Both the position numbers and the translations under genes were made by a program. Below the pieces are notes generated by a model. That model had not been told where the DNA came from. It saw only the letters and a program-made list of their open reading frames with translations, and searched no databases. From a virus, in the IMG/VR virus record IMGVR_UViG_3300044641_005368, positions 1 through 60,889 of that record: 60,889 nucleotides of DNA; one strand, 5' to 3'. This document shows positions 1 through 9,270 of this stretch, one piece after another. Position 1 is the first letter of the stretch. Every line of letters starts with the position of its first letter.

Positions 1-650
1 GTATGGAGTGTAGGCAAATTCCTGTAGTACTGAACACCTCCCCAACTATTGCGCACAATAAACGCTGCGTCAAAGATATCGAATCTTCCTAGAACGTTGG
101 GGTCTACAAACTGCATGATGCTATAAAGCTCTTCAGGCTTACCGTTCTCAATAGGAGTTCCGGTTAACGCAAATCTAAATGGGGCGTTGTTTAGCTTCTT
201 TACTGTTCTGGATCTTTTTGATCTAAAAGACTTGATTGCTGTGGCTTCGTCAAGGACGACGAACCCTCTTGGTAGTTTGCTGACTTGAGCCCAGTCGTTA
301 ACAACTTGCTCGTAGTTAAGGATGATGTAATCAACCCCCGTATTCCGCCAGTCCATAGCCTTGGCGTACTGTTCTGCCCTCTTCTTTGGCGTTCCATCAA
401 TAACCAAAGCTGTTGAAGATCCATCTGTAAACTTCTCTATCTGGTTTGCCCATTGGTATTTTAATGAGGATAAGCATATAACCAAACCTGGTTCTTTTAC
501 TCGCTTATCATCCATCAATCGCTCTATAGCCGCAATTGTGAGAACAGTCTTTCCTAAGCCTAAATCGTAGGCAACAAGCATTGAGCCACGTTCGCACATG
601 CGGTCCACGGCCTCAGGTTGGTAAGGTAAAAGAGTCCCCGTAAAGGTCAA
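1..650 (-). CDS. SNF2-family helicase, N-terminal part (cut by window edge)
   Basis: The gene runs leftward out of the window, so only about 216 N-terminal residues are present and the C-terminal RecA lobe is missing. The Walker A motif reads YDLGLGKTV, motif II reads VVLDEATAIKS (DEAT in place of the usual DEAH), and motif III reads FALTGTPIENGKPEELYS. These are hallmarks of SNF2-type DNA-dependent ATPases, which in phages usually belong to replication or recombination modules. I chose a TTG start at 648-650: it overlaps the upstream stop as TTGA and has a GGAGGAGA Shine-Dalgarno about 7 nt before it. It closes the visible part of the replication operon. Confidence 0.88.
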   Translation of the reverse strand, partial: MTFTGTLLPYQPEAVDRMCERGSMLVAYDLGLGKTVLTIAAIERLMDDKRVKEPGLVICLSSLKYQWANQIEKFTDGSSTALVIDGTPKKRAEQYAKAMDWRNTGVDYIILNYEQVVNDWAQVSKLPRGFVVLDEATAIKSFRSKRSRTVKKLNNAPFRFALTGTPIENGKPEELYSIMQFVDPNVLGRFDIFDAAFIVRNSWGGVQYYRNLPTLH

Positions 651-859
651 GCGTCTCTCCTCCAGTGCAGGTACGACCTAATGTATACAACGGCATATGC
701 TATTGCTGAAAATATAAATCCGTATTGGGCTGTAATAACTGCATAGGTTATCCATAGAACTTCGTTAAACAGAAGCACGATCCATCCCCATATAGTCTTA
801 CGCCCTACAAAGTAGATGCCTGTAACACCAATGACCGCCAAAACCCATGACCACATCAT
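647..859 (-). CDS. Small membrane protein with two to three TM segments
   Basis: This 70-residue protein is nearly all hydrophobic, with candidate membrane segments at about residues 3-18, 23-42 and 46-62 and a positively charged C-terminus (HWRRD). Proteins of this size and pattern occur in many actinophages without assigned function; the spacing of Trp and Gly residues loosely recalls PnuC-like transporters, but I do not claim that role. It overlaps its neighbours by 4 nt on both sides, so it belongs to the replication operon between the nucleotide kinase and the SNF2 helicase. Confidence 0.8.
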   Translation of the reverse strand: MMWSWVLAVIGVTGIYFVGRKTIWGWIVLLFNEVLWITYAVITAQYGFIFSAIAYAVVYIRSYLHWRRDA

Positions 860-1398
860 AAATAAGCCACCATTCTTGTTTTAATTGATAACTCAAGATC
901 TTCTATAGACCCGTTGTTTAAAAATACTTGATCTACTTCATAGTTAGCCATGTCATGTTCAGACACATGATTGTTAACAGCTGTAACTCCAGGCCTTTCA
1001 ACTCTCCATATCTCAGCAGGCTCCCCTGTCATCTTGCTGTAGTAAAGGATTCGATCAGCTTCATTTAAAAACCTAACATCTGTAATGACTATGTTCTTAT
1101 TAAGATCTGCAGAACTTAAGGCGGCTCGAATCCACACATCTTCATCTATAATTTTTCTACCTGCTACACCTAGATTTTGTAACAATAAACGAACTGATGG
1201 CCGTTGTTTTGCTTTATCCCAGCCATCTACGTCAACGCTAATCTGTAGCGGCTCTCCATTAACCATTGGGTTCATTTCATAAAGCATGTCCCTGATCTTG
1301 TCAGCAAAAGCAATACGAGTAAACCCATGATGCTTTACAAGGTAGTTAGCAACTGTGTCCTTGCCTGACTGAGCGTACCCAGTTAATCCGATAATCAT
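856..1398 (-). CDS. Deoxynucleoside monophosphate kinase-like P-loop protein
   Basis: The 180-residue product starts with a P-loop, GLTGYAQSGKDT, followed by helices typical of the adenylate or dNMP kinase fold. A later VVITDVRFLNEAD segment matches the Walker B-like strand common in phage dNMP kinases. Such enzymes phosphorylate dNMPs to supply precursors for phage DNA synthesis in the cytoplasm. The start overlaps the primase stop as ATGA, which indicates translational coupling. The exact substrate cannot be read from the sequence. Confidence 0.8.
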   Translation of the reverse strand: MIIGLTGYAQSGKDTVANYLVKHHGFTRIAFADKIRDMLYEMNPMVNGEPLQISVDVDGWDKAKQRPSVRLLLQNLGVAGRKIIDEDVWIRAALSSADLNKNIVITDVRFLNEADRILYYSKMTGEPAEIWRVERPGVTAVNNHVSEHDMANYEVDQVFLNNGSIEDLELSIKTRMVAYL

Positions 1399-2327
1399 GA
1401 TATGACCGCCTTTGTACCATGCACAGAATGCCGTGCGTTTTTAATCCCTAAGAGTATCTCGTCTTTGCTCATAGCGCCAACGTCTTTCATTGTGGTGTGG
1501 TCATAGTTAAAGAACCAAGCCTCAGTCTGCAGACCCCAGCACATCTCTAATAGATGTAAAGACGAGGCGCGTCCTGCGTCATCATTGTCCATAGCAAAGA
1601 TAATCTTCTTGGCTGAGCGCATTAGATGGAACTGCTTGTCAGAAACCATGGCTCCATAAGTGCTAACACCATTAAGTACCCCTACAGAAGCAAGGCGAAC
1701 TACATCTAGCGGGGACTCAACAACTATAAGCTCTGTGCCATCAAACTGCTGGTAGCCAAACAAAGCACTGCTCTTTTGAACACCTGTTGGGTAGTTCTTA
1801 AAGAATCGGCTCTTGTGGCCTTTCTCCTGCCAACCTAAAAGCTTGTTAGTAATTGGGTCTCTAATTACGGTTATCCAATTTGAATGATTGTTGTCCCAAA
1901 GTACCTCATAGTAACGCGCCGCGTTACTAGATAAACCTCTTGACAACAAAGCTTCTGCAGGTGGCTCAGTGAAAGCAGCAAGCATAGACTCAGTTATATA
2001 AGTAACTTCTTGAAACACTTCTTTTGGTTTAGTTGCTCGTAACAACGCAGCTGAGAGGTTGCGGTCTCCAGAGTCAACCCACTGTTGCGCCTCTTCGTAC
2101 TCAATTCCTTGAACAAAAGATACTAATGAGAAAAGCCCGCCTTTGAACTGGCAAGAAAAACAAATGTGAGCACCAGTCTCTGCGTTGATCCACCACGATG
2201 GGTTACGGTCCTCATGACCAGTACGCGCTACATGTGCCGGGCAGTGGCCTTGAATCTCTGAACCATTAGTTGATATAACCTCAATGCCAAGACGAGCAAG
2301 CGTCTCTTCCATATCCTCTACGGTCAT
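1395..2327 (-). CDS. DNA primase with zinc ribbon and TOPRIM domain
   Basis: The 310-residue protein begins with a DnaG-like zinc ribbon: a GHCPAH motif near residue 28 and a HICFSCQFKGG motif near residue 54 supply the Cys/His ligands. A TOPRIM core follows, with the acidic strand LIVVESPLDVV and the metal-binding IIFAMDNDDAG. It should make RNA primers at the replication fork together with the helicase encoded just upstream, with which it shares a 4-nt overlap. The length is about half that of bacterial DnaG, as is usual for phage primases that lack the helicase-binding C-terminal domain. Confidence 0.9.
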   Translation of the reverse strand: MTVEDMEETLARLGIEVISTNGSEIQGHCPAHVARTGHEDRNPSWWINAETGAHICFSCQFKGGLFSLVSFVQGIEYEEAQQWVDSGDRNLSAALLRATKPKEVFQEVTYITESMLAAFTEPPAEALLSRGLSSNAARYYEVLWDNNHSNWITVIRDPITNKLLGWQEKGHKSRFFKNYPTGVQKSSALFGYQQFDGTELIVVESPLDVVRLASVGVLNGVSTYGAMVSDKQFHLMRSAKKIIFAMDNDDAGRASSLHLLEMCWGLQTEAWFFNYDHTTMKDVGAMSKDEILLGIKNARHSVHGTKAVIS

Positions 2328-3550
2328 AGGTCATTCTCATCCAATTCTCTAAACTGACCCGTGTCCCAATCCCAAAGCATGTCAACTTGAGTAAGACCAG
2401 AGTTACGGCTAGCAAGAACTTTAAGAAGGCGAGTGTCGTCTACGTTCTCGTCTTGCTTCTGCAGGCCAAAAATAACGTCAGCATCCTGATGGAATGATGA
2501 AGAGTAACCAATAGAGTCAGCAGTTACTTGACCTTTGCGCATCTTCCAATTCAACACCTGGGTAGAGATAACAATAGGTATCTGGAACTTCTGTGCCAAG
2601 CGCTTTAGCGAGCGCGTGATATTAGTAAGAGCCTGTGGAGTATTAGCCTCACCAGTCTGCTCGTCAATCATAAGGTAAGTACCGTCAATAAAGACTACGT
2701 TGGGGTGCAGCACTTGGATCTTGCTAGCAATACCCGTAACAGTAGAGCCAGCAGCAGAGTCAACGAGCCAAAACTTGTGGGTCATGTCGCCCATGTTCTT
2801 AAGCTTGGTTTTGTATCGGCTTTCTTCCTCTGGTGTCAAAGTACCTGTCATCATGCGCTGGTGTGAAACCCTAGCACGCATAGCATCGTAACGAGACACC
2901 TGTTCGGTATTGCTCATCTCAAATGACTGAAACATAGGAACTGCTCCATGCATGTGAACGTTCTGCGCAATCTGCAAAGCAAGGGTTGACTTACCTGTCT
3001 TAGGCGGAGCCACGATAACAATCAACTGACCCTTCTGTAATCCAGAAGTAGCCTTGTCCATAGTGTTAAACCCTGTAGGTATACCTAGTAAGCCAGGGTT
3101 CTGCTTACGATACTCGTAATCTTCCCAACGTCTCATCGGGTCGTCTGTAATATCAATGTCGCTAGTGCTGCTCAGCCCATCTTCTTCAAGACGAATCAAA
3201 CCGCTTTGCAGTTTTACAAGAGCACCTTCGTGGTCCTCAAACTTTTCAATTGATTCAATTGCTTGAGAGATCATGCCAACAGTAGACGCTTTGCGACGTT
3301 GTGTAAGCATTGAGTCAATCAGGTAGTCAGTAGAATCCTGTACATCAATCAATTTGTAGTTGGGGAAGTTGTCAGTGATTACTTCTAGGCTTGGGCACTC
3401 AGCATACTTAAAGAAATGGTCACGTATTAGGTTCCACATCTTCTTGTTCTCTGGGTCTACAAACCACGCCTCATTAACATTGCGAGAAAACAAAGGCGCG
3501 AGATCACGACTGCTAAGCGCCTTACTTATAAGCTTCGATTCAAAGTTCAT
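2324..3550 (-). CDS. DnaB-like replicative DNA helicase
   Basis: The 408-residue product has a short N-terminal helical domain and a RecA-type ATPase domain from about residue 155. Walker A reads APPKTGKSTLA, and a Walker B-like strand NVVFIDGTYLM lies near residue 285. The segment QDADVIFGLQK near residue 360 fits the DnaB C-terminal motifs. It is the expected hexameric helicase unwinding DNA at the fork, and it lies two genes from a DnaC-like loader and directly before the primase, a compact helicase-loader-primase set. The last codons overlap the primase start. Confidence 0.9.
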   Translation of the reverse strand: MNFESKLISKALSSRDLAPLFSRNVNEAWFVDPENKKMWNLIRDHFFKYAECPSLEVITDNFPNYKLIDVQDSTDYLIDSMLTQRRKASTVGMISQAIESIEKFEDHEGALVKLQSGLIRLEEDGLSSTSDIDITDDPMRRWEDYEYRKQNPGLLGIPTGFNTMDKATSGLQKGQLIVIVAPPKTGKSTLALQIAQNVHMHGAVPMFQSFEMSNTEQVSRYDAMRARVSHQRMMTGTLTPEEESRYKTKLKNMGDMTHKFWLVDSAAGSTVTGIASKIQVLHPNVVFIDGTYLMIDEQTGEANTPQALTNITRSLKRLAQKFQIPIVISTQVLNWKMRKGQVTADSIGYSSSFHQDADVIFGLQKQDENVDDTRLLKVLASRNSGLTQVDMLWDWDTGQFRELDENDL

Positions 3551-3947
3551 TTAGTGATCTACCCCAATGTCCGTAACGTAGCAAGCGTGCTTGCGTGTCT
3601 ACAACTCCAACAACCTCTGGTCTGTACGGGAGCTCCGCAACCAGCTGTGTCACAGTTGTGTAAGAAGAAAAGTATCTAAACGGGTTGGTACCCATCTTGT
3701 CAAGTTGCTCTACAAACTTCTCGAGCGACTCCTCGTCCTGTGTAAAGGAGACTAGTTCAAGGGTAACCCCCTGCTTTACTGTAAACAAATACAAAAAGCT
3801 TAGAGAAGAGCGGTTAAGCTTGCGATTAACTTTTGGTACTGGAATGAACTTAAACTTTTTTGTCACCTCTACTTCGGTGTCCAAAAAGATTTCGTCAACA
3901 ACCAGTATTCGTTTTGATAGTTCGTTACTGATATCCCCTTTTAGCAT
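3540..3947 (-). CDS. Hypothetical protein in replication operon
   Basis: This 135-residue protein is not recognised. It is a mixed alpha/beta sequence with a strand-rich middle (SFLYLFTVKQGVTLELVSF) and a conserved-looking C-terminus (VVGVVDTQARLLRYGHWG). It has no visible metal site, P-loop or membrane segment. It overlaps the helicase start by 11 nt and lies 1 nt from the SWIM-protein stop, so a role linked to replication is inferred only from position. Confidence 0.75.
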   Translation of the reverse strand: MLKGDISNELSKRILVVDEIFLDTEVEVTKKFKFIPVPKVNRKLNRSSLSFLYLFTVKQGVTLELVSFTQDEESLEKFVEQLDKMGTNPFRYFSSYTTVTQLVAELPYRPEVVGVVDTQARLLRYGHWGRSLNEL

Positions 3948-3948
3948 T

Positions 3949-4263
3949 TTAGTAAACCTCTATCCGTCCGTACTTGATTACGAACTCCCGGAACTCCTTG
4001 TTGGAATCCTGGGCTTTCTTTGCATCTTCGGTAGATGCTCTACTGGAGATCTCCAAAGGATAAGTCCCACCGTTGGTTTCAATTCGGGAGTTAACAAACC
4101 TAACATGCTTGCATGTTGACCTGCTCTTATAACCTGGGCACGTACAGTGAAGCACGCTCTCTGGGTCAACGGCAACTTCATAGATGCCGGGGCCAGGAGT
4201 CTTGTTCTGACTTAAGAACACTTGCACTAGACGTAGATCGTCGTCCACTTGGTTGCCTTTCAT
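3949..4263 (-). CDS. SWIM zinc-finger protein
   Basis: The 104-residue product contains LHCTCPGYKSRSTCKHV near residues 38-54, a CxC-x8-CxH pattern that defines SWIM zinc fingers, which bind nucleic acids or proteins. Short SWIM-only proteins are frequent in phage replication regions, often near helicases. The start overlaps the end of the helicase-loader gene as ATGA, so it is translationally coupled. Beyond the zinc finger no catalytic domain is visible. Confidence 0.82.
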   Translation of the reverse strand: MKGNQVDDDLRLVQVFLSQNKTPGPGIYEVAVDPESVLHCTCPGYKSRSTCKHVRFVNSRIETNGGTYPLEISSRASTEDAKKAQDSNKEFREFVIKYGRIEVY

Positions 4264-4952
4264 TTTCTTCTCAGGTCTCCTCTGTCGGATACTACAGGTA
4301 GGTAGCCAAACGCTTCTCGCGCAAAGCTGGCTGTAGCGTCTCCATAAAGACTAGCCCAGTTGTCCAACACGATGTTGGTGGTAACTATAGTAGGCAATCC
4401 TCTGTTGAATCGGGTACGTAAAAGGTGGTGAAGCATATTCTTTTGCCAACCAGTAAGGCTGGAATGCTCTTTACCTATGTCATCTATGACTAGAACACGA
4501 ATGTTATACGAATCATCCAAGCACTCGCCCAAGATGCCGTAGAATAGAGTTTCCTGCTCTGGGGTAGGCGAGTTCATAGTGTCACCCTTTAATTCCAAGA
4601 AATCATTGAATGTCATGAAGTAGCAAGGTCTAATAATTACCCCGCTCTCAGGTGGATCAAAAGCAGTTAACGGAAGAGTAGTCATCATCTCTTGAATGGT
4701 TGCTAAAGCAAGCGTCGTTTTTCCACGACCAGGCTCTCCAACCAAAAGAATCCCGCGACCTGTCATCTTTCCAGACGGTGTGCGGATTACATCCCCTGCT
4801 TCAACTCGCTTTATCCAACCGCGAATCTTTGTTAATACATCTGCGCTGGTATCAGTGCAGTCATCCAGCACCCACCCAAGACGAGCGGCTGGAATACCTG
4901 AGGTCTTTACCCAGGCACGCCGACGAATCTTTATGTCATTGAGCTTAAACAT
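4260..4952 (-). CDS. DnaC/IstB-like helicase loader ATPase
   Basis: The 230-residue AAA+ protein has Walker A GILLVGEPGRGKTTLA at about residues 67-82 and Walker B VLVIDDIGKEHSS near residue 155, followed by a sensor-like IVTTNIVLDNW. This arrangement is that of the DnaC/IstB family, which opens and loads the replicative helicase onto DNA. Its position two genes before the DnaB-like helicase supports loader function. It starts inside the last codons of the upstream winged-helix gene (8-nt overlap). Confidence 0.87.
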   Translation of the reverse strand: MFKLNDIKIRRRAWVKTSGIPAARLGWVLDDCTDTSADVLTKIRGWIKRVEAGDVIRTPSGKMTGRGILLVGEPGRGKTTLALATIQEMMTTLPLTAFDPPESGVIIRPCYFMTFNDFLELKGDTMNSPTPEQETLFYGILGECLDDSYNIRVLVIDDIGKEHSSLTGWQKNMLHHLLRTRFNRGLPTIVTTNIVLDNWASLYGDATASFAREAFGYLPVVSDRGDLRRK

Positions 4953-5814
4953 CTAAGATGTCCTCCCATGACTTGTCGGCTTCAGCCTGTGCGTTAACCA
5001 TAGTGTCAGGAAGATATACCTTACGCTTGGCATCTGCAACCATACCAGGTGCTCGCTTGATAAACATGCGCCACATCTTCTCGGCATCATCCAACTCTGT
5101 GTCGTGCTCTATAGAAGCAAAAAACGCATCCATCATCAAGCACTCAATCTCTCCGTTGGTTTCATGCGCTTTGCGGAAGTTCGCTAACGCAAAAATAAAA
5201 CGACTCTGTGTAACGCGCCAAGGTTTGATGTGCCACATGTTGTGGACACGAGATGCAAACTCCATGGCGCTATCTGTGGGTGACCAGTCAGCTTTGTTGT
5301 TCTGGTCACGAACCTTCATGCGCTGAGCCATGACCTTAGTTCGCTCTTCGTTGTACTCCGCTTGCTTCTTCTCGCGCATCTTGCGTCTGTAGTTATCCAT
5401 GTCTTCGTAATCTGGAAACGCGTCGCTCATGGGCTTGACTCCAATCTCTATCTGGTTTGGATAGTCCTCACGGACTGGGTCCGTGGATTCGGTTAACTTA
5501 TTAATAGAATTAGCTATTAGGGTTAATCTGCTATTCTGCACATTCTGCTGTATAGATGTACGGCTTTCCAGGCATAACCCAATACGGGTTTCCAGTAACG
5601 ACCAACCAGCCTCAGTCAGAACGATCTCGCGTACCCACCCACCTGAAAAGTGGTAGGTCGCGGTGTGGGTTAGCCCAGCCTTTCTGAGCTCATTTAGTGC
5701 TTTTTGGCATGCGTCACGTCCCTCTGTAAATACCTCTGAAAGGGCTCTAGCGCCCCCCTGAAGGGGGTTTGAGGCTAGATACAGGAGAATGCCTAGGGCA
5801 CGGGCGGATACCAC
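4945..5814 (-). CDS. Winged-helix replication protein, probable initiator or loader partner
   Basis: The 289-residue protein begins with a winged-helix-like region (residues 1-75) in which VFTEGRDACQKALNELRKAG resembles a recognition helix before the wing. The C-terminal half is helical and basic. In many phages such a protein sits directly before the helicase loader and recognises the origin or bridges it to the loader, as DnaD-type proteins do. Here it precedes the DnaC-like gene and overlaps it. The GTG start lies 3 nt after the upstream stop. Origin binding is inferred, not seen. Confidence 0.75.
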   Translation of the reverse strand: MVSARALGILLYLASNPLQGGARALSEVFTEGRDACQKALNELRKAGLTHTATYHFSGGWVREIVLTEAGWSLLETRIGLCLESRTSIQQNVQNSRLTLIANSINKLTESTDPVREDYPNQIEIGVKPMSDAFPDYEDMDNYRRKMREKKQAEYNEERTKVMAQRMKVRDQNNKADWSPTDSAMEFASRVHNMWHIKPWRVTQSRFIFALANFRKAHETNGEIECLMMDAFFASIEHDTELDDAEKMWRMFIKRAPGMVADAKRKVYLPDTMVNAQAEADKSWEDILDV

Positions 5815-5817
5815 CCT

Positions 5818-6471
5818 CTAAGCGTCCTTGTCTTTACTGATATGGGAAGCCATGACCCTGGCAAAGAGGTTGGCAATTGCTAGGACTCCATTGTAGATGT
5901 CCTCCATCAACTGGTCTTCGTCCTCTTGCTCTTCCTCTTCCTCTTCTTCATCCTCGTCTTCCTCTTCCTCTTCAGCCTCTTCTTCAAATTCTTCTGCTGG
6001 AAGGTTTAGCTCTTGGATAGGAAAGATGACCTCTTGCTGTGGCTTAAGTCCAGTGGTCGCTGTTATTGCGGTCAGCCCATCCGTCAAGTCAAAGCATGGG
6101 ATTGACTCCTTGCTACAAATTGCTAAGAAATCCTGTGAGGTTGGGTCTTCATCATTCCATAGCAGAAACGCTACTGCTTTCTTGCCTTTTAATGAGTCAA
6201 CCGCTTTTTTAAATGGGTTGGGGTCTACAACAAAGTCTGCTGCGGGAAGTCCGCCAAAGTTTCCAGACCCATTGTTAAACACAAGGATCTCTTTGCTTTT
6301 ATCTTTTGCGTATTGCGCAGCAAACACCTGCGCCTGTGATGGTGATTCAACATACGGCAGTACTAACGTACCTTTTACTCCGTTGGCATAGTAGTGGTCT
6401 TCCATCAAAGCTTCTAAGTTAGCTCTGCTGGTCTCTCCACCACCGGCTACGATTACAAAATATTCTTCCAT
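5818..6471 (-). CDS. Rossmann-like hypothetical protein with long acidic tract
   Basis: The 217-residue product starts with a beta-alpha segment, YFVIVAGGGETSRANLEAL, suggesting a Rossmann-like nucleotide-binding fold over residues 1-150. A continuous Glu/Asp stretch follows at about 158-188, then an amphipathic C-terminal helix. I do not recognise a family. The acidic tract could mimic DNA or bind basic partners. The ATG has a good AAGGAGA Shine-Dalgarno. It is the first gene of the replication group after the tail module, so it may be early expressed. Confidence 0.72.
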   Translation of the reverse strand: MEEYFVIVAGGGETSRANLEALMEDHYYANGVKGTLVLPYVESPSQAQVFAAQYAKDKSKEILVFNNGSGNFGGLPAADFVVDPNPFKKAVDSLKGKKAVAFLLWNDEDPTSQDFLAICSKESIPCFDLTDGLTAITATTGLKPQQEVIFPIQELNLPAEEFEEEAEEEEEDEDEEEEEEEQEDEDQLMEDIYNGVLAIANLFARVMASHISKDKDA

Positions 6472-6515
6472 GTAAGTCTCCTTGGTAGGGGGAGACGAAC
6501 ACTACGCCTCGGTTA

Positions 6516-6791
6516 TTAGTTTTGTCTAGTTATAACTGGGCGGTACGTAACAGCACGTTCTACAAGGGCTAGCAGTGACTTAGATGTGAACGCCCCAGCC
6601 ATCGTGTATAGAACAGATGTTCGAATGTCATTATCTATTCCTACAAGCCAAACCGCTAAAGCACTAGCGCAAATTGAGGAAACAGTATTTGTTAGCCAGC
6701 TTTTAATAAAGATCTCTATAAAGTTAAGAGCTGGCTCAGCTACGGCTAGTACAAACGCAGCTGCAAATGATACGAGTAGTAGTTCTAACAT
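6516..6791 (-). CDS. Small membrane protein, holin-like candidate
   Basis: This 91-residue protein has two to three hydrophobic segments (about residues 3-20, 35-50 and 58-75) and a short charged C-terminus ending RPVITRQN. The size and topology fit phage holins, but it is separated from the endolysin region by about 48 kb, so another membrane role is equally possible. It lies between the last baseplate gene and the replication operon, with no strong Shine-Dalgarno before the ATG. Confidence 0.65.
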   Translation of the reverse strand: MLELLLVSFAAAFVLAVAEPALNFIEIFIKSWLTNTVSSICASALAVWLVGIDNDIRTSVLYTMAGAFTSKSLLALVERAVTYRPVITRQN

Positions 6792-6803
6792 GCGGTTATA
6801 GTA

Positions 6804-9269
6804 CTACGTATTTGCCTGACCTAGGTATATGGCTGCTGTAGATCCTATGGTTAAAACCTCTTTTAAGTACTCTACTATGCGAAGTTGAATAGACAAACGG
6901 TTCTTATAGAAGTGGCTGCGTGCTGCTCCAACAGACCCTTCCCACAAAAAGTCAGAAGAGTATCCAGGACCACCATTGCCGTCAAAGTACTCAAGGACGA
7001 ACGGGCTGTTTTCAAACATTGCTGAGTCCAGCTGGATGAGGTTACTAACATCCACATTCCAATCAACTTGAACATGAGCATAGGCTGCTTCAGCCGGAGC
7101 TGTCCCTGTTATATCGTGCCTTAACCAAGATGTAAGAACTTCCTCAGGGGACCCGGTGTCCGTGCTTATCAAAGTCTTTGTATCGTCATACCAATGTATT
7201 GAGGGAGTTACGTACTCAGGGCCAATATCAGTCATGATGTAGTAGCTAAATGTATATGGAGTTTCTGGGTAGTGGATTGGCATTAGATCAGCAGATGAAG
7301 TTGTTGACTTTAGCTGAACTATAGACCCAGTAGCCGTTAATCGAAGTGAATCGCCACCTACAAAAGCAGTGCCAGATGCTGCTGTGATTGCCACATCAGC
7401 TGTCGTTAAGCTATAGCTAAAAGAGGTGCCTGTCTTTGCTGTGATTGTAAAACTACCATCAAAAGGCAAGCCAACACCAGCAACTACAACTGTCTGCCCG
7501 ACTTCAAGAATGTGCGCGTTGTCTACTTCAATTGTTGCTACATTGCTTGTAACGCTTTTATTGATAACTATGTAGATATCAGTGTTTGGCTCAGGTGTTG
7601 TTATGTCTATAGCTGGGATAGCTCCGGTTGCAGACCATGGTGCAAAAGGACTTTTAAAATGTGGGTTAAGTAACTCATTGATTCGAGTGGCTCTAATTGT
7701 TATGTGTATCTGACGCGCTTCGTCAAAGTCTGTGACAGAAGATGCCTGTTCAAACTGAGCTCCATCAAAGTAGTGGTGTTCATTGCTTGAAGCTGCTGCT
7801 ACAGCTGCTATGGAAACTCCAGGAACTGCATAGTACGCATTAGAAGGGGCAGTGCCAGTAGCAATTAAACGCGTAGCCCACGCAGTAGTGGTGTTAGCAA
7901 CAGCAGAGCCGTTGGTTGTAGATAGTAAAACACCAAAACGGTTATACCATCTAATCTTTGGTGTGATAGTTCTAACGGTTGAACCTGCTGTTGAGTAAAC
8001 GCTAAACGTGTACGCGTTTCCAGAGTTTACAGGAATGCCTTTTGTGATTGGGTTTGATAACCCACAGGCAACTTCAACTGTTGCAGAGGATGCACTGGTA
8101 TTAGTAACCGATAAAAACCCAACTTGTTTATTTGGAAAGAATAGCGGTGCCGTAGTCTCAGCATATGGCTCTGGAACTGGTACAACAAGGCCGGTTTCAT
8201 TTCGTTCCGATATGTTTGCAGCCGTTAAGCTGTAGCTAATAGTTGTGGCAGTTACAGCGGTAAGTGTCTTCGCTGTAGAGGGTGAGCTAAACAATGGCAA
8301 CGCCATGTTTTGAATATAAATTTGGTTTCCAACTTTATACTGATGTGCGCCGATTGTTAACGTAGCTACGTTGCTAGTTAAAGACACTTTTGTTATGTTT
8401 GTTTTCTTTAAAACAGACATTGAAGCATTACTTATTGATTCCCAATGTCCAATAGACTCTTCAAAAGAGGAGTCGTTGTAGTCAAGCATAAGGTTATGGC
8501 TTGTCGTGATTCCGTCAATTGTTGGGTTAGGCACATCAAACACTGCAGGAACAGCAAACCCTGAAAATGCCTTGACGTATTCTCTTAAACCTTGCAAACT
8601 TCCTTTTTCTTTATAAAGCTGAATTGCATCACGAACTAAAATACGAGATTGCTGGAATCCAATCTCAGGCTCATACTCTAATCCAAATTGCTTAAGCATA
8701 GATGGAAGAAGAGTTCCTCCAACTTTTTCTAGGTCGTACCTCTGTATTAAAAGATCTGTCAGTGTTTGGAAGTAGTCAAGCTGAAACCCAAATAGATTTA
8801 AAACACTAGATAATGCAGGGTTGTTTAGGTTAGTGTCTACTGTGTAGACCTTTTCAACTTTCATAACCTCTGGCAAATACGAGTACATTCGTACGTTGTT
8901 TCCATGGTTCTTTACGGATAAACCGATAGCATCTCCAGCCCTGATCCATGAGTACTGAGTGGTTTCAAAAACAAATATTGAGTAGTAATAGAACGCGCCT
9001 TCAGAAAGGCCAGATGTGTCTACATATGATGTTGGATCGCTGTTTTTAAATACTGATAGTAAGGTTACGCCATCAAACGGTGTTATGGGAAACCCATAGG
9101 AGTTTCTTACTAAACGTATCTTAGCCCATGAACCTGCAGGGCTAAGCCAGTCTAAGGTGATCTCACCGTAGTTAGATCCAATAGCTGTAAATGGCGTAGC
9201 ATCAAAAGAGATTAAGCTACTAGCTCCATAAAAACTATTACCGTAGTAATCAATACCATAGCGTGACAT
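6804..9269 (-). CDS. Baseplate-distal tail protein: P2-I-like core with carbohydrate-binding-like domains
   Basis: The 821-residue protein starts with a fibronectin-like domain (residues 15-115). A region resembling tail protein I of P2 and related contractile systems follows (about 130-245; SYLPEVMK, then KEKGSLQGLREYVKAFSG). The C-terminal two-thirds contain two copies of a beta module shared with other virion proteins here (about 293-365, and 7360-7560 in DNA). Two jelly-roll segments resemble CBM4/9 domains (ITGTAPAEAAYAHVQV and a YFDG end). The N-terminal part should dock to the baseplate and the C-terminal part may bind host glycans. It directly follows the baseplate J gene. Confidence 0.8.
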   Translation of the reverse strand: MSRYGIDYYGNSFYGASSLISFDATPFTAIGSNYGEITLDWLSPAGSWAKIRLVRNSYGFPITPFDGVTLLSVFKNSDPTSYVDTSGLSEGAFYYYSIFVFETTQYSWIRAGDAIGLSVKNHGNNVRMYSYLPEVMKVEKVYTVDTNLNNPALSSVLNLFGFQLDYFQTLTDLLIQRYDLEKVGGTLLPSMLKQFGLEYEPEIGFQQSRILVRDAIQLYKEKGSLQGLREYVKAFSGFAVPAVFDVPNPTIDGITTSHNLMLDYNDSSFEESIGHWESISNASMSVLKKTNITKVSLTSNVATLTIGAHQYKVGNQIYIQNMALPLFSSPSTAKTLTAVTATTISYSLTAANISERNETGLVVPVPEPYAETTAPLFFPNKQVGFLSVTNTSASSATVEVACGLSNPITKGIPVNSGNAYTFSVYSTAGSTVRTITPKIRWYNRFGVLLSTTNGSAVANTTTAWATRLIATGTAPSNAYYAVPGVSIAAVAAASSNEHHYFDGAQFEQASSVTDFDEARQIHITIRATRINELLNPHFKSPFAPWSATGAIPAIDITTPEPNTDIYIVINKSVTSNVATIEVDNAHILEVGQTVVVAGVGLPFDGSFTITAKTGTSFSYSLTTADVAITAASGTAFVGGDSLRLTATGSIVQLKSTTSSADLMPIHYPETPYTFSYYIMTDIGPEYVTPSIHWYDDTKTLISTDTGSPEEVLTSWLRHDITGTAPAEAAYAHVQVDWNVDVSNLIQLDSAMFENSPFVLEYFDGNGGPGYSSDFLWEGSVGAARSHFYKNRLSIQLRIVEYLKEVLTIGSTAAIYLGQANT

Positions 9270-9270
9270 A

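Noticed and set aside
5749-5773. Strong GC hairpin resembling a terminator
   Set aside because: It lies inside the coding sequence of the winged-helix gene with no T-tract; probably a coincidence of Pro/Gly codons.
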